This document shows positions 8,059-16,758 of a stretch of DNA of 64,000 bases, in pieces (position 1 is the stretch's first letter; the number at the start of each line of letters is the position of its first letter). The stretch lies in assembly GCF_002813375.1 (NCBI RefSeq), contig NZ_PHUJ01000003.1:3100001-3164000 (forward strand), read 5' to 3'. Below the pieces are notes generated by a model, which saw only the letters and a program-made list of their open reading frames with translations, searched no databases and was not told the DNA's origin. This DNA comes from Pseudonocardia alni (lineage in GTDB: Bacteria > Actinomycetota > Actinomycetes > Mycobacteriales > Pseudonocardiaceae). Position numbers and translations under genes: made by a program.

Positions 8059-8433
8059 TCATCCGGTCGCGCCCTCCCGGTCCGTCGCGGGACGGCTCTC
8101 CACGGCGGAGCCCACCTCGCCGAGCGAGGACTGGAACAGGGTGCGCAGCAGCGCGATGACGTCGGCGGCCGCACCACCGGGCTCGATGGAGTAGTAGCGG
8201 TACCGGCCGGAACGGCGCTCGGTGATGAGCCCCGCGACGCGGAGCACCCGCAGATGGGTGGAGACGGCCGTCCGGCCGACCGAGGTGATGTGGTCGGCCA
8301 GGTCGCCCGCGCTGACCTCGTCGTGCTCGGAGAGCACGGCCAGGATGCGGCGGCGGACGGGATCGGCGAGCGCGTCGAAGGCGGGGCCGGCGTCCCGGAC
8401 GGCCCCGGCCGACGCGTCAGGATCCGATGACAT
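8059..8433 (-). CDS. ArsR-family transcriptional regulator (NhlD-like)
   Basis: 124 residues with a winged helix-turn-helix: ALADPVRRRILAVL, then recognition region TAVSTHLRVLRVAGLI and wing ERRSGRYRYYSIE. No cysteine pair for metal sensing is present, so its signal is probably not arsenic. ArsR proteins are often paired with SRPBCC proteins; here the SRPBCC domain is fused to an AmiC-like sensor in the next gene of the same strand. The pair probably controls the amidase-nitrile hydratase operon through the inverted repeat at 6525-6550 (inference). Confidence 0.85.
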   Translation of the reverse strand: MSSDPDASAGAVRDAGPAFDALADPVRRRILAVLSEHDEVSAGDLADHITSVGRTAVSTHLRVLRVAGLITERRSGRYRYYSIEPGGAAADVIALLRTLFQSSLGEVGSAVESRPATDREGATG

Positions 8434-8723
8434 GATGCCGAGTCTAACGCGGACGGCCCGTTCGTCGGGTGTGACACCGTCACGCGGGCGTCACCAGCGC
8501 CCCGACGGCCTCCTCCGCGCACACGCCGGGGCGGACCGACGGCAGCCCGGGCGCACCGGGCGGATCAGGCGGCGGGCGTCCGCGTCCGGCGCGAGACCAG
8601 CAGCCCGCCGACGGCCGGGACGACCGAGAGCGACCGGGTCGTCCCGGTCGTCGGCATCAGACACACCGACGGTTCTCCTCGTCGGCTCCGGCCCGCTCGA
8701 CGTCGTGGTCGCCGGGGACCCGG

Positions 8724-9305
8724 TCAGCGGCTCCCCGCCACGCGGCCGAGCCGCAGCGCCGAGGCGAGGAAGAAGACGCCGCCCAGCAGGGCGTAGCCGG
8801 CGACACCCGACAGCGACGCCCCCGCACCCGACGCCATGACGACGAACGAGGTGCCCGCGACCACCGACAGGGACCCGCTGGCGATCATCGCGCCCTGCCC
8901 GCCCAGCCGTCGGCGCCGCAGCGCGACGACGAGCTGCACGATCCCCGCGACGACCGCCCAGGCGCCCCACACCCGCAGCACCGCCGGCACGCCCGAGGCG
9001 AGGGCGACGGCGAGTCCGGCCGCGGCGAGCGCACTCAGGACGACGTTGACGTACAGGCCCGGGGCCGCTCCGGTCGCCCGGGACGAGCGGGCGTCGACCA
9101 CGGCGGCGGCCACGTCGAACAGCGGGTAGAGCACGAGCAGCGCCGCGGTCGACGGGCCGATGTCCGACGCGTTCAGGAACAGCAGGACCGCCCAGACCGA
9201 CGCGAACCCGGAACGCACCAGGTAGAGCCGCCGCAGGGCGGGCGCGTCGCCCTGCGCGGAGGACGGACCGTTCGCCGTCCGGTCGGTGGTGTGGGTGCCG
9301 GCCAT
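8724..9305 (-). CDS. DUF308/HdeD-like integral membrane protein
   Basis: 193 residues with about six transmembrane helices (for example SGFASVWAVLLFLNA, NVVLSALAAAGLAVALASG, LLGGVFFLASALRLG), resembling small HdeD/DUF308-type membrane proteins. Function unknown. Divergent from the TetR gene at 9407, with two AAGA-N-TCTT palindromes between, so it is probably that regulator's target. The 290-bp stretch to its left (8434-8723) has no gene I can support. Confidence 0.65.
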   Translation of the reverse strand: MAGTHTTDRTANGPSSAQGDAPALRRLYLVRSGFASVWAVLLFLNASDIGPSTAALLVLYPLFDVAAAVVDARSSRATGAAPGLYVNVVLSALAAAGLAVALASGVPAVLRVWGAWAVVAGIVQLVVALRRRRLGGQGAMIASGSLSVVAGTSFVVMASGAGASLSGVAGYALLGGVFFLASALRLGRVAGSR

Positions 9306-9321
9306 GACGCCTCCAAGTAGA

Positions 9322-9389
9322 AAGACCGTTCTTCCTTGCTATGTGGAGCATGGCAGTGGGCATCACGATCTGCAAGACCGATCGTTCTT
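9322..9389. promoter_or_regulatory. Two palindromic sites in the TetR divergent region
   Basis: AAGACCGTTCTT (9322-9333) and AAGACCGATCGTTCTT (9374-9389) share AAGA/TCTT arms around a CG-rich centre; the second pairs at 7 of 8 positions. The first lies just upstream of the DUF308 start. The second sits just before a TAGCCT (9395-9400) that would place the TetR transcript start at or near its GTG (9407). They look like autoregulatory TetR operators serving both genes. Confidence 0.6.
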
Positions 9390-9406
9390 TCTGCTAGCCT
9401 GCACAG

Positions 9407-10045
9407 GTGATCCGCACGACGTCCGACACCACCGCGGACAGCACCGGCACTGCCCCGGCGTCGACCGGTCCGGGGCGATCCGAGGCGCGTGAGCGGCTGC
9501 TCGCGACGGCCGGCGGGCTGTTCTACCGCGAGGGCATCCGGGCGGTCGGGGTCGAGCGGATCGTCGCCGAGACCCCGACGACGCGCGCCACGTTCTACCG
9601 GCACTTCCCGTCGAAGGAGGCGCTCGTCGTCGCCTACCTGCGCGGCGTCGACGCCCACACCCGCGCCGCCCTGCAGGAGGCCGCCGGGTCCGCGGCCACC
9701 CCGGACGGCGCCGTCCGCGCGATCGGCACCGCCCTGGTCGACGACCTGTCCCGGCCGGAATTCCGGGGATGCGCGTTCCTGAAGGCCGCCGCCGAGTTCC
9801 CCGATCCCGAGGACCCCGTCCGCCGGGTCGTCGCCGAGCACCGCGCCTGGTACGTCGCCACCCTCACCGACCTGTTCGCGCAGGTCTTCGGCTCCTCGCC
9901 GCGACGCGGGCGGCCGGACCACGCGGCCCAGCACTTCCTGATGATGCGCGACGGGGCGATGTCCGGCGCCGACATCGACGGGACGACCCACGTCGGCGAC
10001 GCGTTCCACCGCGGACTCGAAGGACTGCTCACGCTGTTGCACTGA
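9407..10045 (+). CDS. TetR/AcrR-family transcriptional regulator
   Basis: 212 residues from GTG. N-terminal helix-turn-helix: ARERLLATAGGLFYREGIRA, VERIVAETPTTRATFYRHFPSKEALVV, with the usual TFYRHFPSKEAL recognition end. The C-terminal ligand domain is of the length found in the family; a single cysteine occurs in FRGCAFLKAAAEFPD, a segment common in YxaF/LmrA-like TetR proteins. The message may be leaderless. It probably represses itself and the divergent DUF308 membrane gene through the palindromes at 9322-9389. Confidence 0.87.
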   Translation: MIRTTSDTTADSTGTAPASTGPGRSEARERLLATAGGLFYREGIRAVGVERIVAETPTTRATFYRHFPSKEALVVAYLRGVDAHTRAALQEAAGSAATPDGAVRAIGTALVDDLSRPEFRGCAFLKAAAEFPDPEDPVRRVVAEHRAWYVATLTDLFAQVFGSSPRRGRPDHAAQHFLMMRDGAMSGADIDGTTHVGDAFHRGLEGLLTLLH

Positions 10046-10063
10046 GCACCTGTGCCGGGATGA

Positions 10064-10414
<351 letters not shown>

Positions 10415-10625
10415 CCCCGGCCGAGCACGCATGCCCCTGTCCCCGCCGTACCGACGATTCGCCTGTCCATCGAGCCGGACCGACCCTTCGTCCCTGGTCG
10501 CCGCGGATGCCCACATGCCGCGGCGCGGCACCGGGACGGGCGGGGTCTGCGAGCTCCCGGCCGGCGGCGGCGCCTGGCGACCCCGCCTCCCCCGCGCTCG
10601 TCGCCCGAGATGGCCCCGGCGCCGC

Positions 10626-11543
10626 TCAGCCGTCGACGAGCGCCTCGGCCTCGATCGCCGTCCGGACCGCGTGCACCGCCCGGCGGAGCGCCTCGACCAG
10701 CGGCGACCGGTCCGCGCTGCGGGTGCAGAGTGAGATCGGGCAGGGCTCGACGTCGGCGATCGGGACGAAGACGACCTCCGGGTGCCGGACGCTGTCGACC
10801 ACGGATCTCCCGGTGATCGCGACGGCCGCACCGGCGGCGACGACCTCCAGCAGCTCGTCCATGGTGTGCACGGTGGGCCCGTAGGTGACGGGGACGCCGC
10901 TGGGCCGCGGGTCGCAGGCCCACCAGCGCACCCACTGCTCGTCGGTCCGGTCGTCGTTCGCGTGGGGTTCGCCGTCGAGGTCGGCCAGCTCGACGACGGC
11001 GCGGGCCGCCAGCCGGTGGCCGCGCGGGAGCGCGACGACGCGGGGTTCGAGCCGGACCACGTCGAGCCGGAGCCCGTCGGTGTCGGCCACGGGCGGCCGG
11101 ACGAGCGAGGCGTCGACGGTCCCGGCGCGGACGGCGTCGGCCTGGTCGGGCCACGGCAGCTGCACGAGCTGGACGGACGCGGCGGGGACGTCGCGCTGGA
11201 CCAGCTCGACGATGCGCCGGGTGTGGGTACCGGTCGCCGCGGTCATGAACCCGAGGCGGACGACGCCGGCGGCGGCGCGCCGGTGTGCCTCGACCGCCGC
11301 GACGGCCCGGTCCGCGGCGTCGAGGGCCACGCGGGCCTCGGCGAGGAACCGGCGGCCCGCCTCGGTGGGGACGAGGGGGTGCGTGCTGCGGTCGAGCAGC
11401 TCGACGCCGAGCTTGTGCTCCAGCGTCCGGATCTGCTTGCTCAGCGCGGGCCCGCTGACGTACAGCCGGGCCGCCGCCCGACCGAGGTGCCCCTCGTCGA
11501 CGACGGCCACGAGATACCGCACGAGGTGCAGGTTGAGGTCCAC
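10626..11543 (-). CDS. LysR-family transcriptional regulator
   Basis: 305 residues from GTG 11543, chosen because GGAGG lies nine bases upstream and the protein then begins with LNLHLVRYLVAVVDEG, the first helix of LysR proteins. The DNA-binding domain continues HLGRAAARLYVSGPALSKQIRTLEHKLG. The ligand domain begins about residue 90 (VVRLGFMTAATG). It is divergent from the NTF2-like/SDR pair at 11707, which it probably controls. The intervening 163 bp hold the promoters. The 211 bp on its other side (10415-10625) hold no gene I can see. Confidence 0.87.
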   Translation of the reverse strand: MDLNLHLVRYLVAVVDEGHLGRAAARLYVSGPALSKQIRTLEHKLGVELLDRSTHPLVPTEAGRRFLAEARVALDAADRAVAAVEAHRRAAAGVVRLGFMTAATGTHTRRIVELVQRDVPAASVQLVQLPWPDQADAVRAGTVDASLVRPPVADTDGLRLDVVRLEPRVVALPRGHRLAARAVVELADLDGEPHANDDRTDEQWVRWWACDPRPSGVPVTYGPTVHTMDELLEVVAAGAAVAITGRSVVDSVRHPEVVFVPIADVEPCPISLCTRSADRSPLVEALRRAVHAVRTAIEAEALVDG

Positions 11544-11706
11544 GTCGACTCCCTCCGTGACGCAGTGTCCCACGACACCGTCGGCAAGGAGCACGGAGCT
11601 GCGGTGATAACCGGATGGTTCACGGCCGGGCCGGGACATGTCATGGACGCACCCGGCCGCCCCCGGCGAGGCTCCGTCCCGTCCCACCACCGACGGAGGA
11701 GTACCC

Positions 11707-12303
11707 ATGAGCCGCTACGAACAGGAGTTCGTGACGATGTTCGCCGGGCTGGAGAAGCAGCTCGAGAGCATCGACAACCCGCGCCACCGCGCGATCCTCA
11801 AGAACTACCGGCGGCACGGACTGCTGGAGGTCGCCGGGCGCTACCACGAGCTCCTCGCCCCGGACATGACCGTCGAGCACCCGCAGTACCGACTGCACGA
11901 AGGCGGCCAGTCGATCGTCCTCGACGGCATGGAGCAGGTCCTCGGGTTCTACGAGTCGCTGGTGGCCGCGAACGCGCTCGTCATGTGGGTGGCCGACCAG
12001 GACATCGCGGTCAACGACCACGGCTTCTCCGGCGAGGTCGTCTTCAACGCGTTCGTCCCCGCGCCGATGCTCGGCGAGAGCGCCTTCTCCGACATCCGGG
12101 CCGGCGACCCGGGCGAGATGTACCTGCTGCGCCGCACCCTCGCCTTCGTCTGGCCCTACGACGAGCGCTCCCGGCTCATCGGCGAGCACGTCTACGAGGA
12201 CGGGGCGTCCCGCGAGATCATCGAGCCGGACCCGGTCGACGTCATCACCGCCGCCCGTGCCGCCGAGCTGCTCGCGCCCGAGATCGACCGGGTCCTGCCG
12301 TGA
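11707..12303 (+). CDS. NTF2/SnoaL-like protein coupled to an SDR
   Basis: 198 residues from ATG 11707 with GGAGGAG upstream. The middle and end (PDMTVEHPQYRLHEGGQ, EVVFNAFVPAPM, RTLAFVWPYDERSRLIGEHVYED) suggest an NTF2-like alpha+beta cone fold as found in SnoaL-type enzymes and hydratases. No catalytic set is certain. Its TGA overlaps the GTG of the SDR gene, so both act in one pathway, probably oxidation and handling of a small alcohol or terpene substrate (inference). Confidence 0.6.
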   Translation: MSRYEQEFVTMFAGLEKQLESIDNPRHRAILKNYRRHGLLEVAGRYHELLAPDMTVEHPQYRLHEGGQSIVLDGMEQVLGFYESLVAANALVMWVADQDIAVNDHGFSGEVVFNAFVPAPMLGESAFSDIRAGDPGEMYLLRRTLAFVWPYDERSRLIGEHVYEDGASREIIEPDPVDVITAARAAELLAPEIDRVLP

Positions 12304-13169
12304 GCGCAGCATCCGGCGGCCGTCTGGCCGGGAAGGTCGCGCTGATCACCGGCGGAGCGCGCGGGCAGGGACGGTCGCACGCCGTCCGCCTCGCCGAGGA
12401 GGGCGCCGACATCGTCCTCGTCGACCACTGCGCCCCGGTCGCCACGGCGCCGTACCCGACCGCCGAGCCGGCGGACCTCGAACAGACGGTGAAGCTCGTC
12501 GAGGAGCTCGACCGGCGGGTCCTGGCGGTCCGCGCCGACGTCCGCGACCTGTCCGCGCTGCAGGCTGCGGTGACCGACACCGTCGCCGAGCTCGGCCGCC
12601 TCGACATCGTCGTGGCCAACGCCGGCATCGCGAGCTATGCGCCCGCGCTGGAGATGGCCGAGGACGCCTGGCAGGAGATGATCGACATCAACCTCACCGG
12701 GGCGTGGAAGACCGTCCGCGCCGCCGCGCCCGCGATCGTCGACGGCGGCCGCGGCGGGGCGGTCGTGCTCACCAGCTCCGTCGCCGGGCTGATGGGGTTC
12801 CCGAACCTCGCCCACTACTGCGCGGCCAAGCACGGCCTGGTGGGCCTGATGAAGGTGCTCGCGGTCGAGCTCGCCCCGCACAGCATCCGGGTCAACACCG
12901 TGCACCCCACCCACGTCGACACCGACATGATCCAGAACCCGGCGATCCACAGCCTGTTCACCGGGGGCGCGCCCGGCGCCGACCGGGCCATGGCCGCCCA
13001 GGCCATGAAGACGATGCACGCACTGCCGATCCCGTTCGTGGACCCGGTCGACATCAGCAACGCCGTCGTGTGGCTCGCCTCCGAGGAGGCCCGTTACGTG
13101 ACCGGGGTGGCGCTGCCCGTCGACGGTGGGATCACCGCACCGTTCACGATCCCGCACGACACCGGCTGA
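12300..13169 (+). CDS. Mycofactocin-type SDR family oxidoreductase
   Basis: 289 residues from GTG (GTGA overlap with the gene before). Rossmann motif GGARGQG at 18-24, NAG at 107-109, catalytic S160, Y173 and K177 (HYCAAKHG). The long insertion between beta-2 and beta-3 (HCAPVATAPYPTAEPADLEQ) is the hallmark of the mycofactocin-associated carveol-dehydrogenase-like subfamily, in which NAD(H) stays bound and mycofactocin takes the electrons. No mycofactocin synthesis genes are in this window. Substrate unknown, presumably a secondary alcohol. Confidence 0.87.
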   Translation: MSAASGGRLAGKVALITGGARGQGRSHAVRLAEEGADIVLVDHCAPVATAPYPTAEPADLEQTVKLVEELDRRVLAVRADVRDLSALQAAVTDTVAELGRLDIVVANAGIASYAPALEMAEDAWQEMIDINLTGAWKTVRAAAPAIVDGGRGGAVVLTSSVAGLMGFPNLAHYCAAKHGLVGLMKVLAVELAPHSIRVNTVHPTHVDTDMIQNPAIHSLFTGGAPGADRAMAAQAMKTMHALPIPFVDPVDISNAVVWLASEEARYVTGVALPVDGGITAPFTIPHDTG

Positions 13170-13197
13170 GGCACCGGGGCCACGGGCGGCACCGCCG

Positions 13198-14211
13198 TCA
13201 CTCCCTGGGCCTCGCCGAGGCGAACTCCCACATGATGGCCGACAGGTCGGGCCCGGCCCGGTCGGCGAACAGGCCGTCGGCCCGGGGCCCCGACCAGGAG
13301 TGCCCCATCCCCTCCACCAGGTAGGAGTCGACGGCCGCCCGGCCGCGGTCGCGGTCGCGGTAGCTGGTGCGGGTCCAGGCGTGGCCACCGGGCGGCTCGA
13401 CGCGTGCGACCGAGTCGGGGGCGGCGCCTGCGTCGGGCCGCCCGGTGGCGATGAGCCCACCGAGGGCCCGCCACTGCGCCACCAGGCGCTCGGCCATGAA
13501 CGGGCGCACCACCTCGTCCTGATCGCCCTGCACCACGAGCAACGGGACCTGCCGGGCCCGCGGGCCCATCTCGGCCGGCGCGAGACGGGCCGTGTCGACC
13601 GGCGTCAGCGCAGGGTCCTCCGCGAACCGGTGGAACCGGTACTCCCCGCCCGCCACCGACGTCACGGTCGCGACCAGGTCGGGGTAGGTGACACCCAGGA
13701 TCACCGCTGTACCCGCACCCGATGACGCCCCGGCCACGTGCACCCGGGCCGGGTCCGCCCCGTAGGTGGCCACGACCTGGCGGATCGCACCGGCCAGCAG
13801 CTCGGGCTCACCCCGGCCCCGCTGCTGGTGCTCGGGCGACAACGAGTTCCAGCACAGCTGCACGTTCCGCAGGATCGACTGGGTCGGGTAGACGACGATG
13901 AACCCCTCGGCGTCGGCCAGGTCGTCGAACCGGGTCATGGCCCGCATCGAGTTCAGCCCGGACCCGGTCATGCCGCAGCCGTGCACGGCGACGACGACCG
14001 GCATCGGCCGGTCCGCCCGCCAGGACGGCGGCAGGTGGACCTGGTAGGCGACCCGGCCCTCGGAGCTCGAGTAGCTGCCGGGCCGGTCCTGACCGCCCGC
14101 CGGCTCCCGGGCCTCGGCGACCGCGGCCGGGATCAGGAGGGCGAGCAGCGCCAGCGCGGCCGCCCCCGCGATCCAGGCGGAAGGACGGTGACTGGTTCGA
14201 CGGTCACCCAT
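13198..14211 (-). CDS. Secreted PHB-depolymerase-family esterase (LpqC-like)
   Basis: 337 residues from ATG 14211, preceded by GAGGAG. A signal peptide is clear: a basic N-terminus, then AGAAALALLALLIPAAVAEA. The alpha/beta-hydrolase core has an oxyanion-type VAVHGCGMTG, nucleophile S163 in GASSG, a likely acid in QGDQDEVV and histidine in GMGHSWSG. The family includes polyhydroxybutyrate depolymerases, feruloyl esterases and mycobacterial LpqC; the substrate cannot be told. Two cysteines (HGCG, VQLCWN) may form a disulfide. Convergent with the SDR gene. Confidence 0.85.
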   Translation of the reverse strand: MGDRRTSHRPSAWIAGAAALALLALLIPAAVAEAREPAGGQDRPGSYSSSEGRVAYQVHLPPSWRADRPMPVVVAVHGCGMTGSGLNSMRAMTRFDDLADAEGFIVVYPTQSILRNVQLCWNSLSPEHQQRGRGEPELLAGAIRQVVATYGADPARVHVAGASSGAGTAVILGVTYPDLVATVTSVAGGEYRFHRFAEDPALTPVDTARLAPAEMGPRARQVPLLVVQGDQDEVVRPFMAERLVAQWRALGGLIATGRPDAGAAPDSVARVEPPGGHAWTRTSYRDRDRGRAAVDSYLVEGMGHSWSGPRADGLFADRAGPDLSAIMWEFASARPRE

Positions 14212-14314
14212 ACCGGCATCTCCTCGTTCCCGGCGGACGACCACAGTGCACTCCGTGCCGTCGCGGCCGGGTCAACCGCAGGGGACGCGCGCCGCGGGGA
14301 CCCCTTCGATGCGG

Positions 14315-14614
14315 TCAGTCCGTGACCCGGCTGCTGGAGCGGTACTCCAGGTGGGAGTACTGGGGGTGGCGGGCCAGCCAACCGGAGACGAAGGGGCACA
14401 CCGCGAGTACCCGCAGGCCCTCGGCCTGCACCGCCTCGATCGCGCCGCGGGCCAGCACGGAGCCCACCCCGCGGCCCTCGAACGCCGGGTCGACCTCGGT
14501 GTGGAGGAAGGCGACGAGCTCAGCGGTGCGGGTGTAGGTGGCGAACCCTGCGAGCGTCTCGCCCTCGTGGGCCTCGAACCGGTTCGCGGCCCGATGGTCG
14601 GACACGGTGATCAT
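14315..14614 (-). CDS. Small GNAT-family N-acetyltransferase (NATD1/YidJ-like)
   Basis: 99 residues from ATG 14614. The compact domain shows NRFEAHEGETLAGFATY, then FLHTEVDPAFEGRGVGSVLARGAIEAV with the acetyl-CoA loop EGRGVGS, and CPFVSGWLARHPQY at the end, all typical of the Gcn5-like NATD1 subfamily. Substrate unknown. The 218 bp between it and the kinase gene hold no supported gene. Confidence 0.85.
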   Translation of the reverse strand: MITVSDHRAANRFEAHEGETLAGFATYTRTAELVAFLHTEVDPAFEGRGVGSVLARGAIEAVQAEGLRVLAVCPFVSGWLARHPQYSHLEYRSSSRVTD

Positions 14615-14832
14615 CAGGTGTGCTCCAGGGTGTTCGGGTACGCGCGGCCCGCCGGTCGCGTCGGCCGTGGGGACGAGGCTAGGACGCGTACGGGCCAACC
14701 CGGATCGGCCGCGCAATCGGTCGCGGACCTCGACGCCGTCCGGCGGGACCGCCGGTCAGGATGCGGCCCCGTCGGGCCGGAGGGCCCGGACGAGCAGGGG
14801 TGCACCCGGACCGGCCGGCCAACAATCGAAGG

Positions 14833-15903
14833 TCAGCAGCGACGGGATCTCGGGTCGCCCGCGTGAGCCGGGGCCTGCGGTCGCGCACCGGTCGCGTCGG
14901 GCGGCGACAGCCGGATCTCCGCCCGGCACCCGGGCCCGTGGTTGGCGATCGAGAGGCTGCCGCCCTGGGCGTGCACGAGGCCACGGGCGACCGCGAGGCC
15001 CAGTCCCGCTCCGGCCCGATCGGTGGGCGTGCGGGCGCCGGTCCCGCGGAACCCGACCTCGAAGATGCGGGGGAGCTCGGCGTCGGGGATGCCGCCGCAG
15101 CCGTCCTCGACACGGATCCACACCGTACCCTCCGCCGCACCTGCGGTGAGCAGGACGGAGCCGCCGGCCGGGGTGTGCCGGACGGCGTTGCCGAGCAGGT
15201 TGCCCAGGACCCGGAGCAGGTCGGTCTCGCTGCCCAGGGCGTGCGGCCAGTCCCCGGGCCGGTCGGCATCCACAGTGACCCCGGCGGCCCGCGCGACCTC
15301 CGCCCCGGCGGCGACGGCCTCGGAGGCCACCTCGGCCAGGGACACGCGTTGCAGGTTGAGCTGCAGGGTTCCGGAGGTGGCCCGCGAGAGCTGGAACAGG
15401 TCGTCGACCATGCCCGACATCCGCAGGGTCTCGTGGCGGATCCGGCTGACGTACTCACGGACCTCGGCCGGGTCGCTGACCACCTGGTCGAGCACGGCGT
15501 CGGTCATCGCGCGGACCCCGGCCAGCGGCGAGCGGAGGTCGTGGCTCATCCCGGCCACCAGGTCCCGGCGGGACTGCTCGGCCTGTCGCTCGGCGGCGCG
15601 CGCCTCGTGCTGCCACAACGCCTCGCGGGCCAGGGTGCGGCCCAGCAGCAGAGCGGCGGGCACGGTCACGACCGCGGCGACCAGACAGGCGACGAGGGTC
15701 CCCAGCAGCTGGGGCGTGTACATGAACCCGGACACGACGAGGACGCCGGAGAACGCGGCGACCAGGGGCAGGATCACCAGCGCCGCCGTCGCCGCGGACA
15801 GGGAACGGCGCCGGAGCCGCTGCAGCAGCGCCACACCGAGCCCGGTCACCGCCAGCGTGATGAGGACGGCGGGCAGCGCGGCCAGCAGGACCTCGCTCAG
15901 CAC
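14833..15903 (-). CDS. Sensor histidine kinase
   Basis: 356 residues. Two to three N-terminal membrane helices (residues ~5-25, 40-60, 67-90) with little extracellular sequence, then HisKA with phospho-acceptor H121 in GMSHDLRSPL, and HATPase_c with N-box N239 (NLLGNAVRHTPAGG), DGCGG (G1) and GAGLGLA (G2). Cytoplasmic ATP-dependent autophosphorylation and transfer to D54 of the partner regulator are expected. Overlaps the response-regulator gene by seven bases, so they form one operon. Confidence 0.92.
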   Translation of the reverse strand: MLSEVLLAALPAVLITLAVTGLGVALLQRLRRRSLSAATAALVILPLVAAFSGVLVVSGFMYTPQLLGTLVACLVAAVVTVPAALLLGRTLAREALWQHEARAAERQAEQSRRDLVAGMSHDLRSPLAGVRAMTDAVLDQVVSDPAEVREYVSRIRHETLRMSGMVDDLFQLSRATSGTLQLNLQRVSLAEVASEAVAAGAEVARAAGVTVDADRPGDWPHALGSETDLLRVLGNLLGNAVRHTPAGGSVLLTAGAAEGTVWIRVEDGCGGIPDAELPRIFEVGFRGTGARTPTDRAGAGLGLAVARGLVHAQGGSLSIANHGPGCRAEIRLSPPDATGARPQAPAHAGDPRSRRC

Positions 15904-16592
15904 GGTGACGCCGTCCGGTCGTAGCGATAGCCGACGCCCCAGACCGTGGCGATCCGGCGGGGACGGGTCGGGTCGCGTTCGACCTTCTCCCGGAGCCGTC
16001 GCACGTGGACGGTGACCGTGGACTGGTCACCGAACTCCCATCCCCAGACACCGGCCAGCAGCTCGGGCCGGGTGAAGGCCCGGCCCGGATGCAGCAGCAG
16101 GTACTCGAGCAGGTCGTACTCGCGACCGGTCAGGCTCAACGGTGCACCGGCGAGGACGGCCCGGCGGGCGCCGCGGTCCAGGTGCAGGTCGCCGTCGACG
16201 AGGATGCCGGAGCCCACCGCCGGGGCGGCCCTGCGGAGCACGGAGGCGACCCGCAGGGTCAGCTCGCGCGGGCTGAACGGCTTGGTGACGTAGTCGTCGG
16301 CGCCGAGCTCGAGCCCGCGGACGCGGTCGTGCTCCTCGCCGAGCGCGGTGAGCAGCACGACCGGGAGGTCCGGCCGCTGCGCCTTCAGCTCCCGGCAGAC
16401 CGACAGGCCGTGCCGGCCGGGCAGCATGAGGTCGAGGACGACCACATCGGGCGCCCGCTCCAGCGCCGTCCGCAGACCGGTCACACCGTCCGCGGCCTCG
16501 AGCACCTCGTGCCCACCGTCGCCGAGGTAGCGCCGGACGACCTCCCGGACGTTCTCGTCGTCCTCCACGAGCAGGACCCGCGCGGCAGCCAC
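15897..16592 (-). CDS. OmpR/PhoB-family response regulator
   Basis: 231 residues from GTG. Receiver domain with acidic pair E10-D11-D12, phospho-acceptor D54 (VVVLDLMLPG), T82 and K104 (YVTKPF). The winged-helix DNA-binding domain occupies about 130-228 (LSLTGREYDLLEYLLLHPGRAFTRPELL, TVTVHVRRLREKVE, TVWGVGYRY). Transcribed first, before the kinase. It is divergent from the molybdopterin oxidoreductase operon at 16759, a possible target. Confidence 0.93.
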   Translation of the reverse strand: MAAARVLLVEDDENVREVVRRYLGDGGHEVLEAADGVTGLRTALERAPDVVVLDLMLPGRHGLSVCRELKAQRPDLPVVLLTALGEEHDRVRGLELGADDYVTKPFSPRELTLRVASVLRRAAPAVGSGILVDGDLHLDRGARRAVLAGAPLSLTGREYDLLEYLLLHPGRAFTRPELLAGVWGWEFGDQSTVTVHVRRLREKVERDPTRPRRIATVWGVGYRYDRTASPC

Positions 16593-16758
16593 CGCGGTGA
16601 CCCTAGGCCGTCGCGCGGTGATCCCGGGGGATCCGTCACCGATCGGTAAGAACTGCCCGGCGGCCAGTTGTTAGGGGTTTCTTACGGACCCCGGCGAAGC
16701 CCCCACCCCCGGGCATCCGCTCCCTACGTTCGGCTCCGTCCACGACGAAGGAGCCGGT

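Noticed and set aside
8570..8660. Leftward tail reading MPTTG, a hydrophobic stretch and SRRTRT, like a sortase signal
   Set aside because: The motif lacks the Leu-Pro pair, the upstream frame is not protein-like and no sortase is near; too weak to call a gene.
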